Position numbers and translations under genes: made by a program
Assembly: GCF_921293095.1 (NCBI RefSeq)
Contig: NC_060252.1
Coordinates: forward strand, 82,046,866-82,110,865
Reading direction: 5' to 3'
DNA from: Ischnura elegans
Taxonomy: Eukaryota > Arthropoda > Insecta > Odonata > Coenagrionidae
Length of the DNA: 64,000 bases
Shown here: positions 10,107 through 20,888 of the stretch, piece after piece
Layout of the letters: each line of letters opens with the position of its first letter
Position numbering within the stretch: position 1 is the stretch's first letter
The notes under the pieces: generated by a model
Database searches by the model: none
Told to the model about the DNA's origin: nothing
Seen by the model: only the letters and a program-made list of their open reading frames with translations

Positions 10107-11290
10107 GTAATCTGATACGATTTAATAATGGAAAATTGAGCTCCATCCTAACCACCTGCAACTCTGCAAATGTAATCCAATAGGGTAGTTTCCTTCATCA
10201 AAGAAAACGAAAGGCATTGATTGCGATTCATTACCCACCATTAGTGTATTCATAATACACAAATTATTTGGTTTTTGAAATACCGGTTTAGACGAATGGC
10301 AAGGGTCAAATTTTATCCTCATTTGAAAAAGGCCAGATTGGCGCCCATGCGATTCTACTCCGCATGACGTCACAGGGACCTAGTTTCTACACGAGAGGAT
10401 AGGAGTTATACATCGTCTGAGGTTACCAATGCATGCATGAGGCACAGAGCTCAGGGAAACGTGTCTTAATAATCACCTATTAAAACTGGCTAAGTTCGGA
10501 AAGTTTTCTTCGTTTGATAAGGTATTAATAAACCTTTTTAAGCCAAGCGCTACCTTTCAGCAAGGTACTCAGCTATCCGCTAGCATCCTGCGACGTATCA
10601 GCGCTAAGCCTCGCCTCAAGGTCACCTCACCGGGCGGGAGGGGGAACCAGAAATACGACGTACGGGGATATTTCCCGACATTCATACTTGAGCGTCGCGT
10701 TTTCGCGCGCTTGAAAATTTTCACTTTTCATTTAATCGCGAAAAATAGATGTTGTCGTTTAAAAATCTAAAATCGTGAAATACGTACTCCAGGAGTAATA
10801 ATCTTTCGATTAAAGCAATAAAAAAATAATAGGAAACTACCCTATTAAGAAAGGTACTCTGATAAGACTATCAAGTGAAAATGTTAGTGGAACGGGGCCG
10901 AGGAATAACCGCGGTTTTAAACGCAGTCACCACCTTTCATTCAGCTTAGATACGATTTTATAATGAAAAATTGAGCTCCATCCTTACCACCTGCAACTCT
11001 GCAAATGTAAGCCAATTAAGAAAGGTACTCTGATAAGACTATCAAGTGAAAATGTTAGTGGAACGGGACCGAGGAATCACCGCGGTTTTAAACGCAGTCA
11101 CCACCTTTCATTCAGCTTAGATACGATTTTATAATGGAAAATTGAGCTCCATCCTAACCACCTGCAACTCTGCAAATGTAACCCAATTAAGAAAGGTACT
11201 CTGATAAGACTATCAAGTGAAAATGTTAGTGGAACGGGACCGAGGAATAACCGCGGTTTTAAACGCAGTCACCACCTTTCATTCAGCTTG
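10107..11290. repeat. Tandem array with a 171-bp unit, interrupted by a MITE
   Basis: The phrase ATTAAGAAAGGTACTCTG begins at 10844, 11015 and 11186, an exact 171-bp period. Neighbouring units are near-identical over GTTAGTGGAACGGG, ACCGCGGTTTTAAACGCAG and GAGCTCCATCC. A partial unit at about 10107-10180 is separated from the rest by the element at 10179-10846. No open frame crosses units. Confidence 0.9.
10179..10846. mobile_element. MITE, 668 bp, with 16-bp terminal inverted repeats (copy A)
   Basis: Ends are AATAGGGTAGTTTCCT and AGGAAACTACCCTATT. A second full copy lies at 37442-38111. Both carry the internal site ATGACGTCAC and GCGCGCTTGAAAATTTTCAC. The array unit around it gives the pre-insertion site CCAATTAAG, implying a 2-bp AT target duplication. 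Superfamily not assigned. Confidence 0.85.
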
Positions 11291-11552
11291 GAATGGTGAA
11301 TAAACTTCAATACTGACATTTACTTTATAATAATGCACGCAGTGGTACAAGGACCGAAGAAAGTAAAGCTGGTTTTGCGTAAGAGATACCCAAAGGGAAT
11401 CGAAATTTACGTCACAAAGGGCTGCCCCGCGGATTTTCTGTCGAACCATTTCGACTTGTGAACTTCCTCAGCTCTTCAGATAGAAGGGATGACTTGCCTA
11501 GCGCTCCTGCACGAAGCAGAGCAATAGCCGGAGCCGCGCGGAGCGAAGCGTA
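11291..11552. other. Intergenic, no gene recognised
   Basis: Unique-looking sequence between the array and the next element; nothing identifiable. Confidence 0.35.
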
Positions 11553-11560
11553 GACAAATC

Positions 11561-11832
11561 CATAAGCGGATTTAGGGAGGAGGGGGGCGCGGGGGCACGT
11601 GCCCCCCCAGACGCTAAAAAATGGACAAGATTTTTAATACGGTTATCATTACGTTCGTTTTGTTTGTGTATTTCGCAGCCTCAATCATTTAATTTTATAT
11701 TAATAACTTTCAAATTAAAATAAGGAAAATATTTCGTGCAATAATTATTGTACGCTGTTTTTAATCTCAAATATGAGGAGACAATCAGACCCTTGTGCCC
11801 CCCCTAGAAAAAAAATCCTGGACGCGCCCTTA
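11561..11832 (+). mobile_element. Non-autonomous hAT-type element (family 3), 272 bp
   Basis: It begins CATAAGCGGATTTAGGG and ends GGACGCGCCCTTA. Flanking octamers are GACAAATC (11553-11560) and GTCAAATC (11833-11840), 7 of 8 identical. Confidence 0.78.
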
Positions 11833-12480
11833 GTCAAATCTTTTAGTGTGAAGCATAAGAGCTTTATGCTACGGCTTTCACCGTGCCAGAACGCTGTCTA
11901 TACCGTGTCTGAATATCCTCCGCTGCGGTTCCACTTCTTGCTTATAATGGAAAGAATTACCTGTAAATGCGAAGAACTCCTACGTTTTATTCCTGAATAA
12001 TTCGTTGTAAAGGGACACATTTTATGTTTTTGGCCCAGCGCAGGCTTACTTTTAGAGAGTTTCTGTAAGTGGAGAGGTTCGATACAGGAGGTTTTTTTTT
12101 GCGTGAATTGTCCATGTCCATTGAACGGGTGCGGGACTTGGCCAATGAATTCAAAATAGGTAGGTTTCCTTAAAATTTCGCTGTATGGGGGTTTGTTGTA
12201 GGTATAGAGATTTTACTGCATTGGCCATTTTCTCTTAGGATTCCTATTATTGCAGCTATAGGGTATCTTACATATTTCCCCATGGATTTGAGCTAATGAT
12301 ATGAAGGAAGAGTGCTGAACGAAATTGGGAGGAGGGGAATCGGTGAAAAATATCTTACATTACACCACTGATTCCATACTAAAACCCACGGTAGGGGGAC
12401 GACACAATAGCAGTGTGCCCGGGTAAGTATTTTGCTTTGTGCCGGCCCTGACAGTCATCTTCTTTTGTTTATCATTTCAG

Positions 12481-12566
12481 ATACCACGGCTAACCGCCCA
12501 CTCATTGCAAAGGAAAACCATCCAACAATGGAGATGGAGCAGCTTACTGATGATACATCGCTATGA
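12481..12566 (+). pseudogene. Candidate terminal coding exon of a hAT-like transposon gene
   Basis: A strong acceptor (TTTATCATTTCAG) is followed by an open phase of 27 codons (TTANRPLIAKENHPTMEMEQ, then LTDDTSL) and a TGA, with ATTAAA at 12686-12691. The hAT 3' terminus follows at 12833. I do not recognise the peptide. Reading it as the last exon of a degraded transposon gene is inference from position. Confidence 0.25.
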
Positions 12567-12699
12567 TATATGACAACGACAATAATTTTAATTACCCGAA
12601 CCCAAAGTTCAAATAATTTTTCCTTTATTTTTCTGATATTTGTTGTATGTATGTATGAGATATTTTGAAGAATATACGTTCGTTCATTAAAAAAGAACA

Positions 12700-12833
12700 G
12701 AATGTTTCCACATTTTTACTCTAATTTTTGAAGAAATTAAATTACTGGCCCTGATTTGTTTTTTTTATTATTCCTTCGGCCCGCATAAATGTGGGAAATA
12801 TGGCCCTTACATTGAAAAGTTTGGAGACCCCTG
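12700..12833. mobile_element. hAT-type 3' terminus
   Basis: It ends AAGTTTGGAGACCCCTG, preceded by TTCGGCCCGCATAAATGTGG. This is the well-known terminal pattern CAGGGGTCTCCAAACTTT of a hAT group. The opposite kind of end, CAGGTTTCTCCAAACTATGG, starts at 63726. Confidence 0.6.
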
Positions 12834-12859
12834 ACTTAGAGCTATAGCAGTATTTTCCA

Positions 12860-12975
12860 TTCAAAAGGCTGGGCAATATTTTAAAATGCGTGTTTGAAAT
12901 ACATTTTTAATTTGTATTTGGTATTTGTACATTGCCACTGAGCTTATTTTCTTACTCTCGAATCATTTGTTTGCA
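12860..12975 (+). mobile_element. Fragment of the GTATTTCAAATAC-rich repeat
   Basis: AGGCTGGGCAATATTTTAAAA, then repeated TTTGAAATAC/GTATTTG motifs, as in the fuller element at 14478-14995. Confidence 0.5.
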
Positions 12976-13683
12976 ATTTGTTCCTCTTCCTCTCCGTTCA
13001 CTTTTACTTTTCTATTCTCCTCCATACAAAAGCGGCATCATCTGACATTTGGCTAGATACCTAAAAGATATCAATTTCATATCATGAATATAACTCTTGG
13101 GTCGTCCTCCTAAAAGATTTATGACAGTGTTATCATTTTCGTATCATTTTGGACGTTAAAATTTGATAACACCGCTCGTGATGAAAAAATGATACCAATG
13201 ATATATCTCCTTATAAAATTATAGTAACTGGACAGAATTCGGCCAGATAATATTTCCCATAGCAGCATACCAAAGAAACTTTCAGAAATTGCTCACCAAA
13301 TGAACAAAATTCACTAACTCATTTTTAACTGTGCGGTATTCCAATTTAAGGTTTCGAAGATTGTTAACTATTACTCAAGAATACTAAATGAAGTGGTGTA
13401 AGTAATAGTTAACCATCCAAGATTACGAAATTATTTCTTCTTTTTCATCAAGTGATACCTATTTTAGATCAAACTCTTTTAAATGGTACAAATCACTGGT
13501 AAAGAATAAATTATTTGTAAAAATAACAAAATTTATATTTTCGGCGCATTAATGATACGGCCAGTGATACCTTTTTGACTAATAAGCGATGAAATTAATT
13601 GTTTGAGGCGTAACTATGTGAAAGCGATTCATAATTAAATTAAGAAAGAAGAACTTTGTACTTTCACATTAATATTTAATCAC

Positions 13684-13716
13684 GACCATGGTTTCAACGT
13701 TAGACGTCATCATCAG
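13684..13716 (-). ncRNA. Hammerhead-ribozyme-like motif, left arm of the 774-bp palindrome
   Basis: An exact reverse-complement copy of the motif at 14325-14357. The two point head to head, so either strand's transcript carries one intact motif plus one antisense. Confidence 0.6.
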
Positions 13717-14324
13717 GTGAACTCTACAGAGGTCCATCACATCCTTTTATACCAGGCTAGGAGGGGGAGGGAGGAAGGTAATTAGGTTGAAAGGATTGGT
13801 TAACAGAGAAGAGGGAGGGGGGAAAAAAAAACCTTGGTCATGTGGTATGGAAGTTAGGGGGAGGAGGCACCCTTATGGGGGGCACGGCAAGTGGAGGGGG
13901 GGGGGGGGTTCAGGTGAGAGAGAGAGGCCGAAGAGTTCGTCATGTCATTAGCCCAGGAATTTAGGAGTGGGAGGCTTAAAAGAGGGGAATGGTAGTCATA
14001 CAAAAATTCGTTTGACAACATTGTAAACGAATTTTTGTATGACTACCATTCCCCTCTTTTAAGCCTCCCACTCCTAAATTCCTGGGCTAATGACATGACG
14101 AACTCTTCGGCCTCTCTCTCTCTCTCACCTGAACCCCCCCCCCCCTCCACTTGCCGTGCCCCCCATAAGGGTGCCTCCTCCCCCTAACTTCCATACCACA
14201 TGACCAAGGTTTTTTTTTCCCCCCTCCCTCTTCTCTGTTAACCAATCCTTTCAACCTAATTACCTTCCTCCCTCCCCCTCCTAGCCTGGTATAAAAGGAT
14301 GTGATGGACCTCTGTAGAGTTCAC

Positions 14325-14357
14325 CTGATGATGACGTCTAACGTTGAAACCATGGTC
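14325..14357 (+). ncRNA. Hammerhead-ribozyme-like motif, right arm of the 774-bp palindrome
   Basis: CTGATGA (14325-14331), one extra T, a hairpin GACGT-CTA-ACGTT, GAAA, then the self-complementary stem III ACCATGGT and the cleavage-site C at 14357. The flanks TCAC and GTGA pair to give a 4-bp stem I. The order and conserved boxes match type-I hammerheads of Penelope-like elements. The extra core base and tiny stem III fit the small, dimer-acting variants. Activity is inferred. Confidence 0.6.
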
Positions 14358-14477
14358 GTGATTAAATATTAATGTGAAAGTACAAAGTTCTTCTTTCTTA
14401 ATTTAATAATAAGCGATGAAAAACTGATTTAAAATGATATCTCAATGCTGCATGGGTCTCTCCTCGAACGCCTCCTG

Positions 14478-14995
14478 TAAGCGGGGCTGGGCATAATATC
14501 AAATACAAGTACTCTAAAATGCTTATGTGAAATATATTTGTAATTTTATTTGATTTTTCAAATACACGACCTGAATTTGCCTTGTATTTTGGATTTCAAA
14601 TACAGATTTTTGGTATTATCCCATTCTAAAATAAAAAATACGTTTGTAAAATACTTTTGAAGTAGCTTTGATAACACTTCTGTAACATCATGCTTCAGAG
14701 ATTACTTCATTTTTGTTAGAATCGTTTTTTCATGTTTGCAACTATCCATAACTTGCCAAGGCAAGTTATATTTTTTAGATATGCCAAGGCAAGTTATATT
14801 TTTTAGATCTCTTTAGTTTCCATACAGATGTATTTTGTATTTTAAAAGGTATTTAAAATACTATTTTGTAGTTTCTTTTAAGTACCCAAGTAAAAGGTAT
14901 TTTGTATTATGCATTTCAAATACATTGGGAGCGGTATTTCGTATTTCAAATACCTCTCGGCCTGTATTTTTCCCCAGCCCTGCCCATTCATCTAG
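14478..14995. mobile_element. AT-rich repeat with many GTATTTCAAATAC motifs and short terminal repeats
   Basis: It begins GGGGCTGGGCATAATATC and ends TTTTTCCCCAGCCCTGC, inverted at the ends. Inside, ATTTCAAATAC/GTATTTGAAAT recur at about 10 sites. A 22-bp segment ending in AGTTATATTTTTTAGAT is duplicated at about 14755-14808. Confidence 0.6.
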
Positions 14996-15349
14996 TACTC
15001 TTCCTTATTTTTCTTTTAAATTTCACGTTTACTTCAAGCATAAAATATATGTATTCTGTGTATTTAAAGTTACTGAATTTAAAGTTTCTGTATATTTAAG
15101 TTTAAATCTGAATCTAACATTAATTTGATCAAGGTGCACATCCCTCCCAATGTTGATGGTACATTCCCTGCCAAAGCAACAACCGCCCTATCGCCGAAGC
15201 CGATTAATTACTATCATCACCACCACCACCGTCACCATCAAATACCACCAAAATAAGTTACACCCCCAAAAATATTTTCTGCGGCTAAAATTGCCCCATA
15301 AAACCCTTGTGGGTGAGAAGGATTTGATTCTTTCCCGGCGAATAGTGGC

Positions 15350-15484
15350 ACATAGGCAGGGTGGAAAGGTGAACACGGCGGCACGAGCCCCCCCACCGGA
15401 CGCTTAAAAAATAGACAAGATTTTAATTACGGTCATCATTACGTTCGTATTGTTTTGTGTATTACGGAGCCTCGATCATTAAAG
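15350..15484 (+). mobile_element. Truncated hAT-type element (family 3)
   Basis: It begins near CATAGGCAGGGTGG and contains AAAAAATAGACAAGAT and TCATCATTACGTTCGT as in the 11561 copy. The right half is missing. Confidence 0.6.
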
Positions 15485-15567
15485 CCTCGAGCCCAAGTCA
15501 AGAAGACAGATTTGCCGATCATTGGCCATTCGCTAGCCAGCGCTCAAGCTTCTCTCTTACGATTATC

Positions 15568-15788
15568 ATTTTTGCAGCAAGTTGCATGGGGAATTACGTA
15601 CCCTGAAGGCGTTGGCGTCAGAAACTCGTCTCTGCGCATTTTAAAAACGACTATCGCCTCAATTCAGTTCCTTCGTCGGAAGAGGGGATATAAATTCTCA
15701 TAAAATGATTACAAAAGGGGAAGATATTTGAAATATAATTCGAAGAGATTCCTTCGGAGTCACTTCAAGCTTCTCCTCTTTGGCAAAG
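15568..15788 (+). repeat. Local direct duplication, copy 1
   Basis: Runs from CATTTTTGCAGCAAGTT to CTTTGGCAAAGAGAC and aligns with 16260-16484 at roughly 80 percent by eye. Shared blocks include AACTCGTCTCTGCGCA and AGGGGATATAAATTCT. Confidence 0.75.
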
Positions 15789-15877
15789 AGACTATATTAG
15801 TACTTCAAAAAATTATCACTTGCATTCAATGAGTTCCATGCCCTCTACAATGGCTGAAGTCGGTTTCTTAGTTACGG

Positions 15878-16130
15878 ATATCGATGGCTAAGTTCTAACA
15901 ACACGTATCTCAAAATTTGGTAGGTCTAAGTTAATACTGTTAATATACAATAAAATTCTAGCAAAAAACAACTCTTTGTTTGAAAATGTATGCTTCTTTT
16001 TCAGTTTTATGTATTTTTGGTTTTTAATTTCAATTAAAATTATATAGAATCAAAAAAATAATCGTTTGTTTGCTCTCCTGAAAAGTTTCTATCTTTGAGA
16101 TACGTGTTGTTAGAACTTAGCCATTGATAT
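15878..16130. mobile_element. Small terminal-inverted-repeat element, 253 bp
   Basis: Terminal repeats of about 37 bp (15878-15914 and 16094-16130) share ATGGCTAAGTTCTAACAACA followed by CGTATCTCAAA on the inward side, with one mismatch near the outer edge. The AT-rich core is non-coding. It lies between the two copies of the local duplication. Superfamily unknown. Confidence 0.8.
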
Positions 16131-16259
16131 ATTTGTAGCGAGGAAAACTGACCACATTAAAAAAAATTGAGAACCTAAACAAAACTACTGTGGGTGATCG
16201 AATCCATTGAATTAGAAGCATGAGAGCATTCCATGCGAGAGAATCTGAGCCAACGATCA

Positions 16260-16484
16260 TCATTTTTGCAGCAAGTTTAAAAGGGAACTTACGTACCCAG
16301 AAAGCGTCATCATCAGGAACTCGTCTCTGCGCAGTTTAGAAATGGCTATCATTTCAATTCAGTACGTTGGACGAGGGGATATAAATTCTTATTAAATGAT
16401 TACCAAAGGAGGAGATATTTTAAACACAATTCGAGAAGATCCCTTCGGAGTCACCTCAAGCTTCTCTTCTCTTTGGCAAAGAGA
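16260..16484 (+). repeat. Local direct duplication, copy 2
   Basis: Partner of 15568-15788, offset by about 692 bp. It diverges by many substitutions and small indels, so the duplication is old. Confidence 0.75.
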
Positions 16485-16499
16485 CTAACCAGAACCCAA

Positions 16500-17109
16500 A
16501 CGTGCCAAATTCCTGTGAGGGATGTATCTTGATCGACCGCCAAGTGGAACGGAGAAAGAAATTGACGATAATATTCTCCAGTAAGAAGAAGTCTCCAATC
16601 CTTAACCCGCCCATCCTTCCCTCCACGCCACGCCAATTTTTTCCCTCGCTCCATCAGTGCATTATCTTACGGGAAAGAGAGAACTCCCAGACCGCAGCCA
16701 TCCCACGCAGAGACGCCGTTTTCTTTGGCGAAGTTTAATCAGAGTAATAGTGGACTGCGCATCACTTGTTTCCGGATCCCTTGCCGCATTACGAATTGAT
16801 TTCCATCGAGGCAGGCCGAACAATTCCGTTAATGGTTGTGCGGCCGATATAAAGGTCTACCCCTCCCCCTCTACGAGTTTCCCCAAAGACGGATGGAATG
16901 GGAGGTTATGGCGGGGTGGTCTCCATCAACCCGTACCTTACAGGAGGCGTTCGAGACGTGGGTACCCACGCAGCGAGGAGATATCTTTTCAGTATCATTT
17001 TATATATTTTTTTCATCAGTTATTAGTCAAAAAGGTATTGCTGGTTATCAGCAGCGGATCCAGGATAGGTACAAGTGGGGCGGATTGAGAGCTCTCCTGT
17101 ATATATTCG
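16500..17109. other. GC-richer block, no gene confirmed
   Basis: CpG-containing sequence with a TATA-like GATATAAAGG at about 16847-16856. Overlapping open frames lack recognisable motifs. It could be a promoter-proximal or transposon segment; I cannot tell. Confidence 0.3.
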
Positions 17110-17138
17110 CAGTGGCGCAGCGAGGGGTGGGGAGGAGA
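17110..17138 (+). mobile_element. hAT-type terminus
   Basis: CAGTGGCGCAGCGAGGGG is the family 1 terminal sequence. No matching second end was found nearby. Confidence 0.45.
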
Positions 17139-17559
17139 ATGTTTTTGTTACAACGAAACGCGTCGTGTTAAATTACATTTAGAGGAAGTATTTTAATGTC
17201 TTACTTAACTAAAACGAACGCTTACGATGATAATCAGTGACGTCATGGCAACAATTAGCAGTGATGGAACGCTCTTTCCTTAATTTTTTTAGAAGTGAAT
17301 TATTAATCTATGCGTTTTGTTAAACAAATTGGGATTTACATTTTATTAAAAATGTTTTGTTTTGGTTTCGAATGTATTAATTGAAATTTTGAGGCAACAA
17401 CATTTCATTATATACATTCGTAGTAGGTATTCAATATTCTATATACTTATTGTTAGTTCGTTTCCTAATTTTTCACGGCCGATTTTGATAAACGTCGAAA
17501 GATTAAGATTCCTTTATTTTTCTATTTTTCGATCCGTCTCCCACTTTAAATCTATTCGC

Positions 17560-17935
17560 GACGAAATTTCGACGTCCTTTACCCTTGTGCACAGAAGTAG
17601 ATGACGTCACGAGCTCACGCTGAGTGGGTCACCGATTCTCAGCAACTCATCGGTTTTTTTCCATGAATCTCGCGTGGTTCGTTGTTGTCTACTCTCTTCT
17701 TAGCTATTTCTTCCCGCAAAGGAACTTTTTCCCTGAACGAGCAAATGAACCAGAAGTCAGAATGACGTCACTAACTCATCAATAGTGGGCGGCAACTTTC
17801 GCGTTTTTTACTTTAATCATATAAGAGAATGAGTAAGGCTGATTGAGGACTATTTTCACGCTATTACTTAACTAAACTCTCTCTTTCATGTAAGCATTAA
17901 ATCCTTAAAATGAATTGTAATCTATAATCACTGGT
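17560..17935 (+). repeat. Dispersed repeat carrying TGACGTCA sites (copy 1)
   Basis: It shares ATTCGCGACGAAAT, ATGACGTCAC, GTGGGTCACCG and TTCGTTGTTGT with the reverse complement of 52600-52860, and GAACCAGAAGTCAGAATG through ACTAAGGCTGATT-like sequence with 38815-39000. TGACGTCA octamers (CREB/ATF-type palindromes) lie at about 17604 and 17763, with another at about 17237. An antisense LINE 3' end follows directly. Confidence 0.65.
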
Positions 17936-17936
17936 C

Positions 17937-18535
17937 GACCATCCTAAGATTGATTTGACGCAGCTCTCCACACAATTCTCCTATCAGAAAATATTTAAAC
18001 CTACACCTCTTTCAATTCCTTCTTTATCTGTTTCATACATTTAGTCCGAAGTCTTCCCTTGCTGTTCTTACCATCCACTTGTCCCTCGGCTATTGTCTTC
18101 ATCAGGTCACCATTTCTCAAGATGTGGCCTATAATGTTGTTCCGCCTTCTTGTTAAGGTTTTCATGAGGCTTCTCTTCTCTCCTACTCTTCTTAGGACTT
18201 CTTCATTACTAACTCGGTCGATTGAGTTGATCCTCATCATTTTTCTGTAGCACCACATTTGGAAGGCCTCTGCCCCTGATTTATCCGCGGCTGTGATTGT
18301 CCATGCCTCACTTCCGTAGAAAAGCATACTCCCAATGTAATTTCTGATAAACTGTTTCCTTACTTCTATGTTTAAATTTCTCAATGTGAGTAGATCTTTC
18401 TTATGGTGGAATGCTATCCTCGGTTTGGCTATTCTGCTGATAGTTTCTATCTTGCTTCTTCCATCGCTATTTATCCTGCTTCCCTAATAACAGAATGATT
18501 CTACCTCTTCCAGCTTTTTGTTTCCCTATTTTGAT
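17937..18535 (-). pseudogene. Non-LTR retrotransposon reverse-transcriptase C-terminal fragment
   Basis: Read leftwards, an uninterrupted 127-codon stretch (18001-18384) gives RKQFIRNYIGSMLFYGSEAW, then TITAADKSGAEAFQMWCYRK, MMRINSIDRVSNEEVLRRVG and EKRSLMKTLTRRRNNIIGHI. This is the segment after the RT catalytic core in common insect LINEs (RTE/CR1-like; exact clade not resolved). Upstream, after one stop, GSRINSDGRSKIETISRIAK extends it. The catalytic YxDD region is absent, so this is a 5'-truncated dead copy. Its 3' side ends with the recurrent GCGTCAAATCAATCTTAGGAT. Confidence 0.85.
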
Positions 18536-18539
18536 GTTA

Positions 18540-19714
18540 ATCTTGAATTACGATTATGGTTAAGATTGTGTGTGAACGACTGTAAGGCCAACCTACCCTT
18601 CTGTTCCGCATAATGCAAAACCGTAGCTATAACAAAAAAAAAACTTTAACTGTGACATGCACGAAGGATCCAGTCAAGACTCCAGAAAAGTGGTCGTCAC
18701 TCAAACAGTGAGAAAAAATTACGAAGTCGAAGGCAAGAATCTCTTTCATTTCCTTCGAAGGCAGGCAGCACATACAATGCTCCGCTCAGAATACGTTTTT
18801 TTTTCATTTTTGCAGGTTCAGACTGATATTAATCGTGGGAGAGCTCAATCTTTGCCAAGCACATCACTTGAAGGAAAAAACTGAAAAGAAATAGGGTCTG
18901 GTGGAGGGAATATATATTGCTCGTATTGCGCTCATGTACAGTTATGCTTTACCACAGAGAATGTATTCATACTTCTTATAATCTTTGAAGTCCATATAAT
19001 TTCAATTTTTACGTTCTTACAGTACCTGTAATTGTTCACTACGGATGCCAAGACCACAACTTCTTCCTTATTAAATAAAAAATAATAAATATATTTTCGT
19101 TTCGCTTCCGTGCATTGGTATTAATTTTTAAATGAAGAAAAATCTACTCTTCACCTTCTAATTACTCTCCATATTAAAAATTGCAGAAAACTAAGAGCAT
19201 GCATTGTGTTCTACACTAGAAATTAGTCAGATGTAGAATTTTCGTGCAAAAAAAGAAATTCAATTTATATAATAAGACTGTAGGGAAAGATATAAGGGCC
19301 TACAAATAGTACTCCATAAGATTCTTACACACAATAATGATAAAAACAACAGTTAATTCACAAAAACTTACTTAATTTCACAACGCCACTTATACAGTGC
19401 CATTATTTTTAAAGGAAACGGCATGAAAAGACTTAAAGTTAATCTTCTAGTTATTTTATTTAAAAAAATGCATGAAATTAGGACTATGCATTGTATATTT
19501 CATCAGAATATAGTTCAGATGCTGAATTTTGACACTCAAATAAATTTGCAATATAATAAAATTTGCTGGCGTAAGTAATGAAAAAAACACAAACAGATAA
19601 TTTACCAAGCATAATGAGAATCATATTATGTAGAAAAAAAAATCTAGAGCCCTTGAGATCATAATAACAAAAGAGAACTTGTGAAATATTGGTGAACTTT
19701 CTTTGAAGCAAAGG
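18540..19714. other. Intergenic, no gene recognised
   Basis: AT-rich. Two loosely similar segments (about 19190-19260 and 19460-19560) share TGCATTGTRTWYT and ATATAATAA, possibly an old duplication. Confidence 0.35.
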
Positions 19715-20090
19715 AAAGAAGTCAAGAGGGGAAGCATTCGAAATTTAGTGACACAGAAGAATAATGAAGATAAAGTTGATCGACCGAGTAAGTAATGAGG
19801 AATTACATAGAAGAGTGGGAGAAAAGAGAGGTCTTCTAAAATCTTAAGCAAAAGACGCGATGACTCAGTTGGCCACATTATGAGACATGGTAGTCTGATG
19901 AAAGCAATCGTAGGAGGACAGGGGGAAGGGAAAAAGGGCAAGGGACAGCCCCGAATGAGTTGCTTAGGACAGATTATCAAGGAAGTAAAAGAGGAGAAAT
20001 ACGTTGCAATGAAAAGGCTGGCGGATATGAGAGAGGAATGGAGAGCTGCGTCAAACCAATCTTAGGACTGTTGACTAATGATGATGATGA
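19715..20090 (+). pseudogene. Non-LTR retrotransposon 3' remnant, frameshifted
   Basis: It carries KLIDRVSNEELHRRVGEKRG, then after a frameshift GHIMRHGSLMKAIVGGQGEG-type sequence and MKRLADMREEWRAASNQS, followed by the 3' end AATCTTAGGACTGTTGACTAATGATGATGATGA. The tail carries the short TGATGA repeat that marks this LINE group's terminus. It is the only one of the series in plus orientation. Confidence 0.75.
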
Positions 20091-20118
20091 GGAATACATA
20101 TTATTACTTCATTTATAA

Positions 20119-20729
20119 CCCTTAACCTGTGACGTGAAATATTTGTTACACCACCAGTGACGTGCGGTCTGGGAGACCGCTATAAAACAAAAATTCGTAA
20201 AACGTTGCAAAGTCATTTTTATTGCTTTAATTTACTGTTTCTTTGTCTTCTCAACTATTATAAAACTTACATTTAATATTATGCATTCCAAATACGAACC
20301 ACCTTTTTCAATAAAAATTGTTATTTGAAACAGGATCAAAAAACTGATATAAAAAAACACTTGAGTTGTTATTTTTTATGGCACTTTATTTAATTAATTA
20401 CTTAATTATCCACGTTATGCAATTAAAAATGCTTCCCAAAAAATCACCAGGAATTGTTTTTTAACAACTTGTTGAACCATTTCCAGCAGCATTACGTTTA
20501 TTGATTTTTCCAATTTATTGACGTGAAGTCTCACAGGCCACTACTAAAATTCAGTTGCGAATTTTCAGAAATAAATAATAAGAACGTTGAATTTTGAAAG
20601 TGCTATGTCCTTATCATACGAAATTATGACGCTCAATGACGACAAAGATGTTTTGTGATATCAATTTTGAAAATATTCATAATTTTAGAAACGCAGCGGT
20701 CTCTCAGACCGCAGGTCACCGGTTAAGGG
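20119..20729. mobile_element. piggyBac-like non-autonomous element, 611 bp
   Basis: Ends are CCCTTAACCTGTGACGTG and (reverse complement of the right end) CCCTTAACCGGTGACCTG. TTAA follows at 20730-20733, while the left flank reads ATAA, one change from TTAA. Subterminal hairpins GCGGTCT..AGACCGC occur at both ends (about 20166-20182 and 20695-20712). No transposase is encoded. Confidence 0.65.
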
Positions 20730-20888
20730 TTAATAAATCAGTCTATAACAACTCCAAAATGTTTATAAGTAACCATAACAATCCGCTCATGGAATTACTT
20801 TTTTTTCTAAGTGAATATGATTCAAATGACGTAATATTAAAAAAAAAGCCGCGGCATCATCTGGGCCATTCCTCGATTCCATTAACCT

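Larger units (their letters stand above)
13634..14407. mobile_element. 774-bp near-perfect palindrome (Penelope-type inverted repeat)
   Basis: Arms 13634-14013 and 14025-14407 are reverse complements around an 11-nt loop. The only differences I find are the lengths of a GA/CT run (5 versus 7 units) and a G/C run (13 versus 12). Each arm carries a hammerhead-like motif near its outer end. The 15-bp string TAATAAGCGATGAAA occurs at 13580-13594 and again at 14407-14421, a likely target duplication with a 39-bp extra tail on the left. No protein is encoded. Confidence 0.88.

Noticed and set aside
10844..11290. Alpha-satellite-like centromeric DNA because of the 171-bp unit
   Set aside because: The unit length coincides with primate alpha satellite, but the sequence is unrelated and only about three units are present.
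12550..12580. CTGATGATACATCG as a hammerhead
   Set aside because: No GAAAC block; it overlaps the candidate exon end.
20075..20092. TGATGATGATGA run as a hammerhead box
   Set aside because: No GAAAC block or hairpin follows; it is the 3' end repeat of a LINE remnant.
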